Assembly (NCBI RefSeq): GCF_003313245.1
Contig: NZ_QJSD01000002.1
Span: 310,001 to 374,000, forward strand
Direction: 5' to 3'
Length of the DNA stretch: 64,000 bases
DNA from: Primorskyibacter marinus
Lineage (GTDB): Bacteria; Pseudomonadota; Alphaproteobacteria; Rhodobacterales; Rhodobacteraceae
Within the stretch, counting starts at the first letter, position 1; each line of letters begins with the position of its first letter. Below the pieces are notes generated by a model. It had not been told where the DNA came from and made no database searches. It saw only the letters and a list, made by a program, of their open reading frames with translations. Positions 55,535 to 64,000 of this stretch are shown here, piece by piece. Position numbers and translations under genes: made by a program.

Positions 55535-56323
55535 ATGACCTTCACCCTGGCCACATGGAACATCAACTCCGTCCGCCTGCGCGAACCCATCGTCTGCAAG
55601 CTGTTGGCGGAAGAAGCGCCGGACGTGCTGTGCCTGCAAGAGTGCAAAAGCCCGGTCGAGAAGATCCCGCTGGAGGGCTTTCGCGCCCTTGGATACGAGC
55701 ATATCGTGGCGCGTGGGCAGAAGGGCTATAACGGCGTCGCGATCCTGTCGAAGCTGCCGATCGAAGATGTGGGCGGGCATGATTTTGTCGGGCTGGGCCA
55801 TGCGCGCCATGTTTCGGCAAAGCTGGAAAACGGCGTGACGATCCACAACTTTTATGTGCCGGCCGGTGGCGACGTGCCGGACCGCGAGGTGAACCTGAAA
55901 TTCGGCCAGAAGCTGGATTACCTCACCGAGATGCGCGACTGGTTCCACGGTGACCGCCCGGAAAAGTCGATCCTTGTGGGCGATCTGAACATCGCCCCGC
56001 GCGAAGATGATGTCTGGAGCCACAAGCAGCTTCTGAAGATCGTCAGCCATACACCGGTGGAGGTCGAACATCTGGCGCAGGCACAGGACGCGGGCAATTG
56101 GGTGGACATCACCCGGCAGGACATCCCCGAGGGTCAGCTTTACAGTTGGTGGTCCTACCGCGCCAAGGATTGGGATGCCGCCGACAAGGGCCGCCGACTG
56201 GATCACGTCTGGGCCACGTCCGACATTGCCAATGCCGGCCATTCCAGCCGTGTGCTGCGCCATGTGCGCGGGTGGGAAAAGCCCTCGGATCACGCGCCGG
56301 TCTTTGCCACTTTCGATCTGTGA
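55535..56323 (+). CDS. xthA: Exodeoxyribonuclease III
   Basis: A protein of 262 residues. AP endonuclease and 3'-5' exonuclease of base excision repair. Seen: LATWNINSVRLR, CLQECKS with the metal-binding Glu, GDLNIAPREDDVW, and the C-terminal DHAPVFA. ATG at 55535 has GGAG seven bases upstream; upstream in-frame sequence is not family-like. Confidence 0.95.
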   Translation: MTFTLATWNINSVRLREPIVCKLLAEEAPDVLCLQECKSPVEKIPLEGFRALGYEHIVARGQKGYNGVAILSKLPIEDVGGHDFVGLGHARHVSAKLENGVTIHNFYVPAGGDVPDREVNLKFGQKLDYLTEMRDWFHGDRPEKSILVGDLNIAPREDDVWSHKQLLKIVSHTPVEVEHLAQAQDAGNWVDITRQDIPEGQLYSWWSYRAKDWDAADKGRRLDHVWATSDIANAGHSSRVLRHVRGWEKPSDHAPVFATFDL

Positions 56324-56458
56324 TCGCGCCGGGCGCGGGGCGCTGTTCGCAGGTAATGGCTCGGGTCAGGCTGCTCCGGACAGGGCGCGCCCCTTGCAAC
56401 ATGGGTCGGCATGGGCCATCTAGACCGCAACGCAAGCGATAGATATGGAACTTGGGAA

Positions 56459-57370
56459 ATGATCGAACTTGGTGCCGCTCCGCAAGCTGATGCAACGCTG
56501 ATCGAGGACGTGACCGAAGCCGACTTCATGGCAAAGGTTGTCGAGGCCAGCCAGACCACACCGGTGATCGTCGATTTCTGGGCACCTTGGTGTGGCCCCT
56601 GTAAAACGATGGGGCCGCAGCTGGAAGCCGCGGTGACAGCCGCCAAGGGTGCCGTGCGGATGGCCAAGGTCAATGTCGACGAGGCGCAGGGCATCGCCGG
56701 TCAGATGCGCATTCAGTCGATCCCCACAGTCTACGCGTTCTGGCAGGGTCAGCCCATTGACGGATTTCAGGGCGCGGTCGCTGAATCCGAAATCAAGGCA
56801 TTTGTCGAACGTGTCGTGCAGGCAGGCGGCGGCGATGCGTCCGGAGGGCTGGACGAGGCGCTGACCGCCGCAGAGGAAATGCTGGAACAAGGCGCGGCTG
56901 CCGATGCCGCGCAGATATTCGGAGCAATTCTCGGCGAAGACCCCAACCACGCCGCGGCCTATGGCGGCATGGTCCGTTCGCATATCGCGGCGGGGGATCT
57001 GGAACAGGCAGAGGCCGTGCTGAACGGCGCGCCTGCCGAGATCAGCAAGGCACCGGAACTTGAGGCGGCCCATGCACAGCTTGAACTGGCGAAACAGGCC
57101 GAGAATGCTGGCTCGGTGTCGGAATTGCGCGCGCAGGTCGATGCAAACCCGGACGATCATCAGGCGCGGTTTGATCTCGCCCTGGCGTTGCACGCCAATG
57201 GCGATGCGGAAGCGGCGGTTGCCGAATTGCTGGACATTTTCCGCCGGGACCGCGAATGGAATGACGGCGCTGCCAAGACGCAACTCTTCACCATCTTCGA
57301 GGCACTGAAGCCCAACGATCCGGTTGTTTTGAACGGACGCCGCAAGCTGAGCTCGATGATATTTGCCTGA
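56459..57370 (+). CDS. Thioredoxin-TPR protein (CnoX/YbbN-like)
   Basis: A protein of 303 residues. Residues 15-120 are a thioredoxin domain with intact WCGPC (C45, C48) and IPTVYAFWQGQ around cis-Pro. Residues 145-300 are TPR-like (EEMLEQGAAADAAQIFGAIL, ARFDLALALHANGDAEAAVA). The CxxC is kept, unlike E. coli YbbN, which has SxxC. Role: redox holdase that passes clients to chaperones. ATG at 56459. Confidence 0.93.
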   Translation: MIELGAAPQADATLIEDVTEADFMAKVVEASQTTPVIVDFWAPWCGPCKTMGPQLEAAVTAAKGAVRMAKVNVDEAQGIAGQMRIQSIPTVYAFWQGQPIDGFQGAVAESEIKAFVERVVQAGGGDASGGLDEALTAAEEMLEQGAAADAAQIFGAILGEDPNHAAAYGGMVRSHIAAGDLEQAEAVLNGAPAEISKAPELEAAHAQLELAKQAENAGSVSELRAQVDANPDDHQARFDLALALHANGDAEAAVAELLDIFRRDREWNDGAAKTQLFTIFEALKPNDPVVLNGRRKLSSMIFA

Positions 57371-57397
57371 TCGTGTCGCAACGCTAGTTTCAGCGAC

Positions 57398-58039
57398 ATG
57401 AGTTGCAAAGTCGATCTTCCGGACACCATTCCGATTTTTCCGCTTCCGGGCGCGCTTTTGCTGCCGCGTGCGAGATTGCCCCTGCACATCTTCGAGCCGC
57501 GTTACCTGCAAATGCTGGAAGATTCGCTCAAGACCCCGTCGCGGCTGATCGGGATGGTGCAACCGTTCGACACGCCAAACGGCGACGACGCGCTGCACAG
57601 TATTGGCTGCGCGGGGCGGGTGACGCAGTTTTCGGAAACAGAGGACGGGCGCTACATGGTCACGCTGGCGGGCGTGTCTCGCTACCGCATAAAGCGCGAG
57701 TTGGACGGGTTTTCCCCGTATCGTCGCTGTGAGGTGTCCTGGGACGGTTTCGAGCAGGACCGGACCGCCCATGCGGTGCCGGACGACACGTTTTGCCGCG
57801 ACAGCTTTCTCAAAGTGTTGGGTCGGTATTTTGATACGCGGGACTTGTCCGCCGATTGGGACACGCTGGCCGAGGCCGATGACGAACTGCTGATCAACTC
57901 TTTGTCGATGCTGCTGGAATTTGCCCCCGAAGATAAACAGGCCCTTTTGGAAGCGCCCTCGCTGACCACGCGCCGCGAGACATTGGTAACGCTTCTGGAA
58001 TATGCCCTGCGCGGCGGCGGAGAGGATCTGATGCAATGA
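57398..58039 (+). CDS. Lon N-terminal (substrate-binding) domain protein
   Basis: A protein of 213 residues. The LON_N fold starts [28 protein letters not shown]-like (pieces [15 protein letters not shown] and [11 protein letters not shown]) and continues with [20 protein letters not shown]. There is no ATPase or protease part. Proteins of this kind are thought to bind peptides. The stop overlaps the Trm112 ATG by four bases. 27 bases after the thioredoxin gene, so likely one operon. Confidence 0.9.
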   Translation: MSCKVDLPDTIPIFPLPGALLLPRARLPLHIFEPRYLQMLEDSLKTPSRLIGMVQPFDTPNGDDALHSIGCAGRVTQFSETEDGRYMVTLAGVSRYRIKRELDGFSPYRRCEVSWDGFEQDRTAHAVPDDTFCRDSFLKVLGRYFDTRDLSADWDTLAEADDELLINSLSMLLEFAPEDKQALLEAPSLTTRRETLVTLLEYALRGGGEDLMQ

Positions 58040-58221
58040 ATGCGACACCTGAATTTGATCGCCGGATGCTGGAGGCGCTGGTCTGTCCGCACACCCACGC
58101 CGTGCTGGTCTATGATCCGGACGCGCAAGAATTGATCTCCCGCAATGCCGGTCTTGCCTATCCGGTTCGCAACGGTATCCCGGTGATGTTGCTGGACGAA
58201 GCCCGCAAGCTGGACGATTAG
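58036..58221 (+). CDS. Trm112 family protein
   Basis: A protein of 61 residues with the family pattern [35 protein letters not shown]. The usual zinc-ribbon cysteines are reduced to one (VCPHTH), as in many alphaproteobacterial members. In eukaryotes Trm112 activates methyltransferases; the bacterial role is unclear. Coupled by ATGA overlap to the Lon-N gene. Confidence 0.85.
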   Translation: MNATPEFDRRMLEALVCPHTHAVLVYDPDAQELISRNAGLAYPVRNGIPVMLLDEARKLDD

Positions 58222-58382
58222 GCCGGGGCGAGCGGTGTATCCGTCGCGTGTGCCGGGCGCATCTTCGTCAATTCAGGTCCGTTTACAAGGCGATTTGAGC
58301 AGATCTCATCTGCATCACCTGAAGGTGATTTTTGCTGTGACAGGGACTAAGCTAAGCTCTGCGCGAAAAGGAGGGCTGCCCG

Positions 58383-58784
58383 ATGTATCGACCTATTATT
58401 TCTGCTCTTTTCGGCGCTCTCGCAGTCATCCTGACGGTTTGGTTGGGCCTTGGAGAGGTATTGGGCGCACATCCGTTCTGGGATGTGCAGGTGGCGCTGG
58501 TCGGTGCTCCGATCGGTGCGCTGATCGCGATGCTTCTGGGCTGGCTAGAACGCAGCGGTGCCGCCTTGTTGGCTGGGGTTGCAATCCTGATCGTGGGTCT
58601 TGTGATGGCAATACGCGGCAAGATGGCGTTTGCCGCCTCTTATGCCGAAGATCTGTTTTCCGGTGCGTTATGGTATTACGGTTGGATCACGATTTTCATC
58701 GGGGCTGCACTCGCGATAGCGGCGCTGTTCAGCCGCGCATCAGGTCTGGCAGGTCGCCCGTCAGCCCCGCCGCCTCTCGGATAA
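58383..58784 (+). CDS. Small membrane protein of unknown function
   Basis: A protein of 133 residues with four hydrophobic segments (LFGALAVILTVWLGLG, VALVGAPIGALIAMLLGW, AALLAGVAILIVGLVMAI, WITIFIGAALAIAALF). AAGGAGG lies 8-14 bases before the ATG at 58383, which supports translation. Its last 56 bases overlap the 3' end of the ubiH-like gene on the other strand. No family recognised. Confidence 0.7.
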   Translation: MYRPIISALFGALAVILTVWLGLGEVLGAHPFWDVQVALVGAPIGALIAMLLGWLERSGAALLAGVAILIVGLVMAIRGKMAFAASYAEDLFSGALWYYGWITIFIGAALAIAALFSRASGLAGRPSAPPPLG

Positions 58785-59946
58785 AGCCGCGGCGCAGGGC
58801 AGGGACGGACTGGACCGCCTTCATGCCCAGATCCCGGCCCGCACGCAGCAGCGGGTTGTCGTTTGAAAACAACCTGTTGAAGATGTCCGTGGCTCCGGCG
58901 AGCGTGGCTGTGTCGAAACGACGCCACTGCTGATACCGCGCCAGAACGTCGGATTGCGCGACGTCCTCACCACGCCGTTGCGCGTGGGTCAGCACATGCG
59001 CCAGCGCGGCCACGTCACGAAAGCCCGCGTTCAAGCCCTGGCCCGCAATCGGATGCACGCCATGCGCCGCATCGCCCACCAGTGCCAGCCGGTCAGCGAC
59101 AAAGCTGTTCGCAAGGCTCAGCGACAGCGGGTAGGTAAACCGGTCCCCGGCAAGGCTGATTGCGCCCAGAAAATCCCCGAACCGGGGGCGCAGGGCGGTC
59201 AGATAATCCTCATCCGGCAGGGCGTTGATCCGGGCTGCGGCATCGTCGCTCTCGCTCCAGACGATCGAGGACCGGTTGCCTGTCAGCGGCAGGATCGCCA
59301 GCGGCCCAGAGGGCATGAAAAGCTGATGCGCGATGCCGTGATGCGGAAGGTCGTGGGCGATGGCGCAGACCAGCGCGGTTTGCCCGTAACGCCAACCGGT
59401 ACGCCGGATGCCCGCGCGCCGGGCCGTCCCGCTTTGCCTGCCATCGGCGCCGATCAGGATGCGTCCGCGCAAGACCTCGCCGCCCTCCAGCGTCACCGAA
59501 ACGCCCGTCGCATCGGTTTTCTGTCCGGCCACCCTGGTGTCGGGCAAGTGGCGGATCAGGTCCGTCGCTTCCATGGCCTGCATCAACGCGCGGCGCAGGT
59601 AGCGATCCTCGACCATGTAGCCCATCGGGCCTTCTTCAATCTCGGAATGGTCGAAATGCAGCCCGAGGAAGGCGGCACCTTCGCCCGCGCGCCCGTCGCT
59701 GACCTTGATCTCCAGCATCGGCTGGACATCATCCTTCAGCATGTCCCACAGCCCAAGCCGCGCCAGCATTCGTTGCGAGGCCAGCGCCAGAGCGTAGGAT
59801 CGCCCGTCAAAGTCATGCGCCGTGGCCGTATCGACCGGCATCGCGTCGATGACGGTGGAGGACAGGCCGGCCTGCCCGGCAGCAAGCGCAAGTGCCGGGC
59901 CGTTCAGCCCGCCGCCCACGATGAGAAGATCGGATATAGCGTTCAT
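58729..59946 (-). CDS. UbiH/UbiF/COQ6-family FAD monooxygenase
   Basis: A protein of 405 residues. FAD-binding start LLIVGGGLNGPALALAAGQA and second FAD motif LVGDAAHGVHPIAGQGLNAG, plus ILIGADGRQSG. The family hydroxylates the ubiquinone ring. Ring position cannot be assigned. ATG at 59946. Divergent from the amidase; convergent overlap with the small membrane gene. Confidence 0.9.
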   Translation of the reverse strand: MNAISDLLIVGGGLNGPALALAAGQAGLSSTVIDAMPVDTATAHDFDGRSYALALASQRMLARLGLWDMLKDDVQPMLEIKVSDGRAGEGAAFLGLHFDHSEIEEGPMGYMVEDRYLRRALMQAMEATDLIRHLPDTRVAGQKTDATGVSVTLEGGEVLRGRILIGADGRQSGTARRAGIRRTGWRYGQTALVCAIAHDLPHHGIAHQLFMPSGPLAILPLTGNRSSIVWSESDDAAARINALPDEDYLTALRPRFGDFLGAISLAGDRFTYPLSLSLANSFVADRLALVGDAAHGVHPIAGQGLNAGFRDVAALAHVLTHAQRRGEDVAQSDVLARYQQWRRFDTATLAGATDIFNRLFSNDNPLLRAGRDLGMKAVQSVPALRRGFIREAAGLTGDLPDLMRG

Positions 59947-60030
59947 GCCTGCCAATATGGCCGGCGGCGCGGGATTGTCCATGCGCCGCGCTGCCGCTAC
60001 CCTCGCGGAGAAAAATCAGAGGAAGCAGAC

Positions 60031-61359
60031 ATGCAGCAATGGTCGGAACAAACTGCGGCGGAACTGGGGCGCGGCATCGGCGCGGGCGAGATTGATCCGA
60101 TGGCACTGGCAGAGTTTTTTCTGGACCGCATTGCCGCGCATCCGCTGAAGGACCGGATCTATGCGCGGCTGACCCCGGATCGGGCGATGGCCGAGGCGGG
60201 TGCGGCGTCTGCCCGTGCCAAGGCAGGCCGACGCCTGTCGCCGCTGGATGGGGTGCCGTGCAGTTGGAAAGACCTGTTTGATACGGCAGGCGTGGCGACA
60301 GAGGCAGGCTCCAGATTGCTGGAAGGGCGGGTGCCCGACCGCGATGCAGAGGTGCTGCGCATTGCGACCGCGATGGGGTTGGTCTGTCTGGGCAAAACCC
60401 ATCAGTCGGAATTGGCGTTTTCCGGCCTTGGGCTGAACCCCATGACGCAGACACCGCCTTGCGTGAATGACGAAAGCGCGGTGTCAGGCGGATCATCCTC
60501 GGGCGCCGCCACGTCTGTCGCCTTTGGGCTTGCCCCCTTGGCCATCGGGTCCGACACGGGCGGCTCCGTGCGTGTCCCTGCGGCGTGGAACGATCTTGTC
60601 GGGCTGAAGACCACCTCGGGGCGGCTGTCTCTGTCGGGCGCAGTGCCGCTTTGCACCCGTTTCGATACGGTCGGTCCGTTGACCCGCACGGTCGAGGATG
60701 CCGCACTGGCGCTGGCGGTGCTGGAGGGCAGGGGGCCTGCCGATCTGCGCGGTGCCTCGCTGAAGGGCGTCCGTCTTGCTGATCTGCGCACCATCGCCAG
60801 CGAGGATCTGCGCGACGCGCCCGCCGCCGCCTACCGCACCGCCGTCGAAAAATTGCAAGCCGCAGGCGCAGAGGTCGTCCAGATCGACGCGCCGGAAGTT
60901 GCCGAGGCAATGGCCGACACGCCCACGCTTTATGCTGGCGAGGCTTATGGCCATTGGCGTGACACGATCGAGGCGGCACCTGACAAGATGTTTGCCCGTA
61001 TTCTGGACAGGTTTCGCGCCGGGGCAGAGGTCACGGGGTCCGAATTTGTCGCGGCCTGGCTTCGGCTGGAGGCGCATCGCGCGACATGGGCGGCGCGCAC
61101 TGCCGGGTTTGATGCGGTCATCTGCGCCACCGCACCGAACCTGCCGCCGAATGTTGACCGGCTGATGAACGATCCGGATTACTATGTCTCCGAGAACCTG
61201 ATGACATTGCGCAACACGCGAATCGGAAACCTGATGGGTGGCGCGGGTTTGACCCTGCCGACCGGCGTGCCAAGCTGCGGCATTCTCTTCATGGGCAAGG
61301 CTTACGGAGAGGAGCGTCTGTTGCGTCTGGGCAGCGCAGCGGAGGCCGTCTTGCGCTGA
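60031..61359 (+). CDS. Amidase signature family protein
   Basis: A protein of 442 residues. Ser-cisSer-Lys triad is visible: K80 in CSWKDLFDTAG, S155 in SGGSSSGAATS and S179 in GSDTGGSVRVP. Substrate unknown (members include aliphatic amidases, GatA and carbamate hydrolases). The absence of GatC/GatB partners argues against GatA. ATG at 60031 has GAGGAA upstream. Confidence 0.9.
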   Translation: MQQWSEQTAAELGRGIGAGEIDPMALAEFFLDRIAAHPLKDRIYARLTPDRAMAEAGAASARAKAGRRLSPLDGVPCSWKDLFDTAGVATEAGSRLLEGRVPDRDAEVLRIATAMGLVCLGKTHQSELAFSGLGLNPMTQTPPCVNDESAVSGGSSSGAATSVAFGLAPLAIGSDTGGSVRVPAAWNDLVGLKTTSGRLSLSGAVPLCTRFDTVGPLTRTVEDAALALAVLEGRGPADLRGASLKGVRLADLRTIASEDLRDAPAAAYRTAVEKLQAAGAEVVQIDAPEVAEAMADTPTLYAGEAYGHWRDTIEAAPDKMFARILDRFRAGAEVTGSEFVAAWLRLEAHRATWAARTAGFDAVICATAPNLPPNVDRLMNDPDYYVSENLMTLRNTRIGNLMGGAGLTLPTGVPSCGILFMGKAYGEERLLRLGSAAEAVLR

Positions 61360-61416
61360 TTGCCCCCGCGCGGCGCGCCAATAGCGCGTGATCCCTTGTC
61401 AAGGCCCTCAGGGCCG

Positions 61417-61490
61417 GTGGCAGAGCCGTCCACAGCCATTGCGCCCTTACTGCCACAGCGTTGATTTTCCCCCGGCTTTCTGTGGACGGC
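61417..61490. promoter_or_regulatory. Two interleaved inverted repeats upstream of an aminotransferase gene
   Basis: Arm A GTGGCAG (61417-61423), arm B GCCGTCCACAG (61425-61435), arm A' CTGCCAC (61450-61456), arm B' CTGTGGACGGC (61480-61490). The order A-B-A'-B' could form a pseudoknot if transcribed. Alternatively, arm B' overlaps a possible -35 box (TGGACG-17-TATTCT, 61483-61511), so B/B' may be protein-binding half-sites. Perfect 11-bp arms are unlikely by chance. Confidence 0.5.
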
Positions 61491-61558
61491 CCGCGGGGGC
61501 TTGGCTATTCTGGCACAAAGTGGGGCGTTAATGACCCCGCACCTTGAGGCAATTGAAT

Positions 61559-62737
61559 ATGTTTCCCGAGCGGTTCTCGAACCTTCCGGCCTACGCGTTT
61601 CCGCGCTTGCGGGCGCTTTTGGACCATCACGCGCCCGGTGGCGACGTGGTGCATATGACCATTGGCGAACCCAAGCACGACTTCCCGGCATGGGTTGCCC
61701 AGATCATCGCGGAAAATGCCGCCGAATTCCGGCGCTATCCTGCAAATGACGGCACGCCGGAACTGCTGGAAGCGATTGCGGGTTTCGTGGGGCGCCGCTA
61801 CGGCGTGACGCTGGATGCTGCCAGTCAGGTGATGGCACTCAATGGTACACGCGAGGGGCTGTACAACGCCGCGATGGCGCTGTGCCCCGAAACGGTGCGC
61901 GGCAAGCGGCCCGTCGTTCTGATCCCCAACCCGTTTTATCAGGTCTACATGATCGCGGCGATTTCGGTGGGGGCAGAGCCGGTCTTTGTGCCTGCCACCG
62001 AAGCGACCGGCCACCTGCCGGACTATACACAGCTTGCGCCCGAGGTGCTGGACCGTGTGGCGCTGGCCTATGTCTGTTCGCCCTCCAATCCGCAGGGGGC
62101 TGTGGCGAGCGAGGCCTATTGGCGCGATTTGATCGCGCTGGCTGAAAAGCACGATTTTCGCATCATGGCCGACGAATGCTATTGCGAGATCTACCGCGAT
62201 GCGCCGCCTTCCGGTGCGTTGCAGATCGCGCAAGCCATGGGTGCCGATCCGGAGCGCGTGGTGATCTTCCACTCGCTGTCCAAACGATCCAACCTGCCGG
62301 GGCTGCGGTCAGGCTTTGTTGCCGGTGGGCCGCAATGCATCGCCCGCATCCGTCAGTTGCGCGCCTATTCCGGGGCACCTTTGCCGCTGCCCATTCAGGC
62401 CGCCTCGGCCCGTGTTTGGGCAGATGACGCGCATGTTGTGGAGAACCGGACGCTCTACCAGGAGAAATACGCGCTTGCGGACGAGATCTTTGCGAATGTG
62501 CCCGGCTACGCAGGACCGGAGGCAGGGTTCTTTCTGTGGCTGCGTGTCGGCAATGGCGAAGAGGCGGCCCTGAAGGCGTGGACCCAGACCGGCGTCCGGG
62601 TTCTGCCGGGTGCCTATCTGGGCCGCGAAGTGGACGGGGTGAACCCCGCACATGAGTTTATCAGGGTCGCCATGGTGGCCCCAAAAGCAGAGATGCAGCG
62701 CGGGCTGATCCGGCTCCGTGACTGTCTGTACGATTGA
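61559..62737 (+). CDS. Class I/II PLP aminotransferase
   Basis: A protein of 392 residues. PLP lysine in FHSLSKRSNLPGLRSGFVAG. Other blocks: TIGEPKHDFPAWVAQI, NGTREGLYNAAMAL, CSPSNPQGAVASEAYW and ADECYCEIYRD. It resembles DapC-type succinyldiaminopimelate or aspartate-like aminotransferases; the exact substrate is open. ATG at 61559 has GAGG ten bases upstream. Eleven bases before ftsK. Confidence 0.88.
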   Translation: MFPERFSNLPAYAFPRLRALLDHHAPGGDVVHMTIGEPKHDFPAWVAQIIAENAAEFRRYPANDGTPELLEAIAGFVGRRYGVTLDAASQVMALNGTREGLYNAAMALCPETVRGKRPVVLIPNPFYQVYMIAAISVGAEPVFVPATEATGHLPDYTQLAPEVLDRVALAYVCSPSNPQGAVASEAYWRDLIALAEKHDFRIMADECYCEIYRDAPPSGALQIAQAMGADPERVVIFHSLSKRSNLPGLRSGFVAGGPQCIARIRQLRAYSGAPLPLPIQAASARVWADDAHVVENRTLYQEKYALADEIFANVPGYAGPEAGFFLWLRVGNGEEAALKAWTQTGVRVLPGAYLGREVDGVNPAHEFIRVAMVAPKAEMQRGLIRLRDCLYD

Positions 62738-62748
62738 GGCGAGGGAAA

Positions 62749-64000
62749 ATGGCATATCAGGCACGGGGGCGTGATCCCCTTTTCGACAGCAACATGCAGG
62801 CGGCGATCGAAAAGCGCGGAAAAGAACTGATCGGCGTGCTGCTGGTCGTTCTGGGTTGCGCAGCGGCGGCGATGATTGCCAGCTACACGCCGGACGATCC
62901 CAGCTGGTTGTCGGCCACGGATGCCCCGGTGCAGAACTGGCTGGGGCGGCTGGGGGCCTCTGTCGCCGCGCCATTGTTCATGATCGTGGGCTGGGGCAGT
63001 TGGGGGCTGGCGCTGGTTCTGGTCACCTGGGGCGTGCGGTTTACGCTGCACAGGGGGGACGAGCGCGTATCGGCCCGCGTGATCTTTGCGCCGATCTGGA
63101 TTGCACTGGCAGCGGTCTATGCCGCTGGTCAGAATATCGGCCCTGAATGGACCCACAGCTTTGGCCTAGGTGGCCTGTTCGGCGACATGATGATGGGCAC
63201 ATTGCTGAACATCCTGCCCGTCGGTGCGACCTTCGGTCTGAAGCTGGTGCAGCTCTTGCTGGGGGTGGGCCTTTTGGCACTGGGTGCCTTCGTGCTGGGC
63301 TTCACCATGCCAGAGCTGCGCAGTATCGGTCGTTTCCTGATAGTGGGAATCGTGATGACCTATGCAACGATCCTGACACTTCTTGGACGTGGGGCCGGTG
63401 CCTCGGTCCGTGCGGCTCAGGCGACACAGACTCGTCTTGCGGAACGTCGTGCCCGGAGCAAGGCAGAGGCTGCCGAGGCCGCTGAATGGGCCTATGCGCA
63501 GACCTCCGTTCCCGCGCCGGATTTCGATCCCGAAGAATCGGCAGAGAAATCCAGCTTCCTCGCGCGGATGCCTGCGCTCATCAAGCGTCCGCTTGACCAG
63601 ATGCCGGAACCCGAACTGATCGAGACTGAATCCGATGCCGATGTGGGCGACGGGCCCAGCGATGACCGGATCAAGGCAAAGATCGCCGATGTCATCAAGG
63701 CGCGCGTGCGCCGAAATCCCGCCATGCAGGTCAAAAGCGCCGCACCGCTGACCAAGGGGCGCGGCCGCGGGCCGGATCCGTTGATCATCACGCCGCGGCC
63801 TGGTCTGCCGCCGGAACCGCCGCTGACCTCCGGCACGCCGCGCCTTCCGGTAGAACCTCCGTTGACCGGCACCGGCGCAGACGCTTCCGGGGCACCAGAG
63901 GCAACCTCCCCTTCCGCTGACATGCCAACCCCGCAGCAAACCGGTCGGATCATCACGCCACGTCGGCGTACAGATATACCCGCTGCGGCCCCCGAGCCGC
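62749..64000 (+). CDS. ftsK: DNA translocase FtsK, N-terminal part (cut by window edge)
   Basis: About 417 residues are visible. Four membrane helices (LIGVLLVVLGCAAAAMIASY, VAAPLFMIVGWGSWGLALVL and two more to about residue 210) anchor it at the septum, then a charged proline-rich linker begins. The motor and gamma domains lie outside the window. FtsK moves sister chromosomes apart at division. ATG at 62749 has GAGGG upstream. Confidence 0.92.
   Translation, partial: MAYQARGRDPLFDSNMQAAIEKRGKELIGVLLVVLGCAAAAMIASYTPDDPSWLSATDAPVQNWLGRLGASVAAPLFMIVGWGSWGLALVLVTWGVRFTLHRGDERVSARVIFAPIWIALAAVYAAGQNIGPEWTHSFGLGGLFGDMMMGTLLNILPVGATFGLKLVQLLLGVGLLALGAFVLGFTMPELRSIGRFLIVGIVMTYATILTLLGRGAGASVRAAQATQTRLAERRARSKAEAAEAAEWAYAQTSVPAPDFDPEESAEKSSFLARMPALIKRPLDQMPEPELIETESDADVGDGPSDDRIKAKIADVIKARVRRNPAMQVKSAAPLTKGRGRGPDPLIITPRPGLPPEPPLTSGTPRLPVEPPLTGTGADASGAPEATSPSADMPTPQQTGRIITPRRRTDIPAAAPEP

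Overview
The window looks like chromosome of a marine Rhodobacteraceae (Roseobacter-group) alphaproteobacterium. The basis is its gene content: DUF2794, DUF3576 and a DUF6478-like protein, a Rhodobacter-type porin, an MbfA-type membrane ferritin with an Irr-like box, and large RTX proteins. Base composition is GC-rich and SD-led starts and 4-nt ATGA overlaps are frequent. I see no tRNA, rRNA, CRISPR array, insertion sequence or phage gene.

Region 1 (1-9347, minus strand) is one surface-glycan operon. Read 5' to 3' it runs DegT-type sugar aminotransferase, NAD-dependent SDR epimerase/dehydratase, sulfotransferase, a 1237-residue fused glycosyltransferase, a GT41-like glycosyltransferase and a hexapeptide acyltransferase cut by the window edge. 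It probably makes an amino-, acyl- and possibly sulfate-decorated glycan. Region 2 (9709-17176) holds three calcium-binding RTX proteins of different build, probably exported by a type I system not present here, plus an in-frame remnant of an RTX tail beyond one stop codon. Region 3 (17333-19249) is a FlaA1/CapD-like nucleotide-sugar dehydratase, which brings back the polysaccharide theme.

Region 4 (19717-40156) is mostly housekeeping: asd, beta-carbonic anhydrase, an M17 aminopeptidase with an NlpC/P60 peptidase, DUF2794, a K+-channel-like protein, GNAT, a NYN protein, TetR, mbfA, an AEC carrier, YaiI, zapE, folC-accD, ilvD, a lipoprotein, a DUF6478-like gene and a DMT transporter.

Region 5 (40161-47854) is a polyamine locus. 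potF-, potG-, potH- and potI-like genes are followed by a coupled but frameshifted FAD amine oxidase. Divergent from potF are a GntR/FCD regulator and a class III aminotransferase resembling putrescine-pyruvate aminotransferase. A shared ATTTGATCA element lies in both control regions, which suggests one regulator for uptake and breakdown.

Region 6 (47923-64000) carries a DUF3576 lipoprotein, a highly expressed-looking porin, a TPR-sulfotransferase coupled to a YggS protein, an L,D-transpeptidase with ribA, a CenR-like response regulator, a strong candidate sRNA with two anti-Shine-Dalgarno CCTCCC motifs, a nucleotidyltransferase, xthA, a CnoX-like thioredoxin, a Lon-N protein with Trm112, a UbiH-type hydroxylase, an amidase, a class I aminotransferase with an unusual leader, and the start of ftsK.

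The best leads are the sRNA at 54367-54481, the Irr-like box at mbfA, the shared operator of the polyamine locus, the frameshifted oxidase, the RTX tail beyond a stop codon, and the interleaved inverted repeats at 61417-61490.
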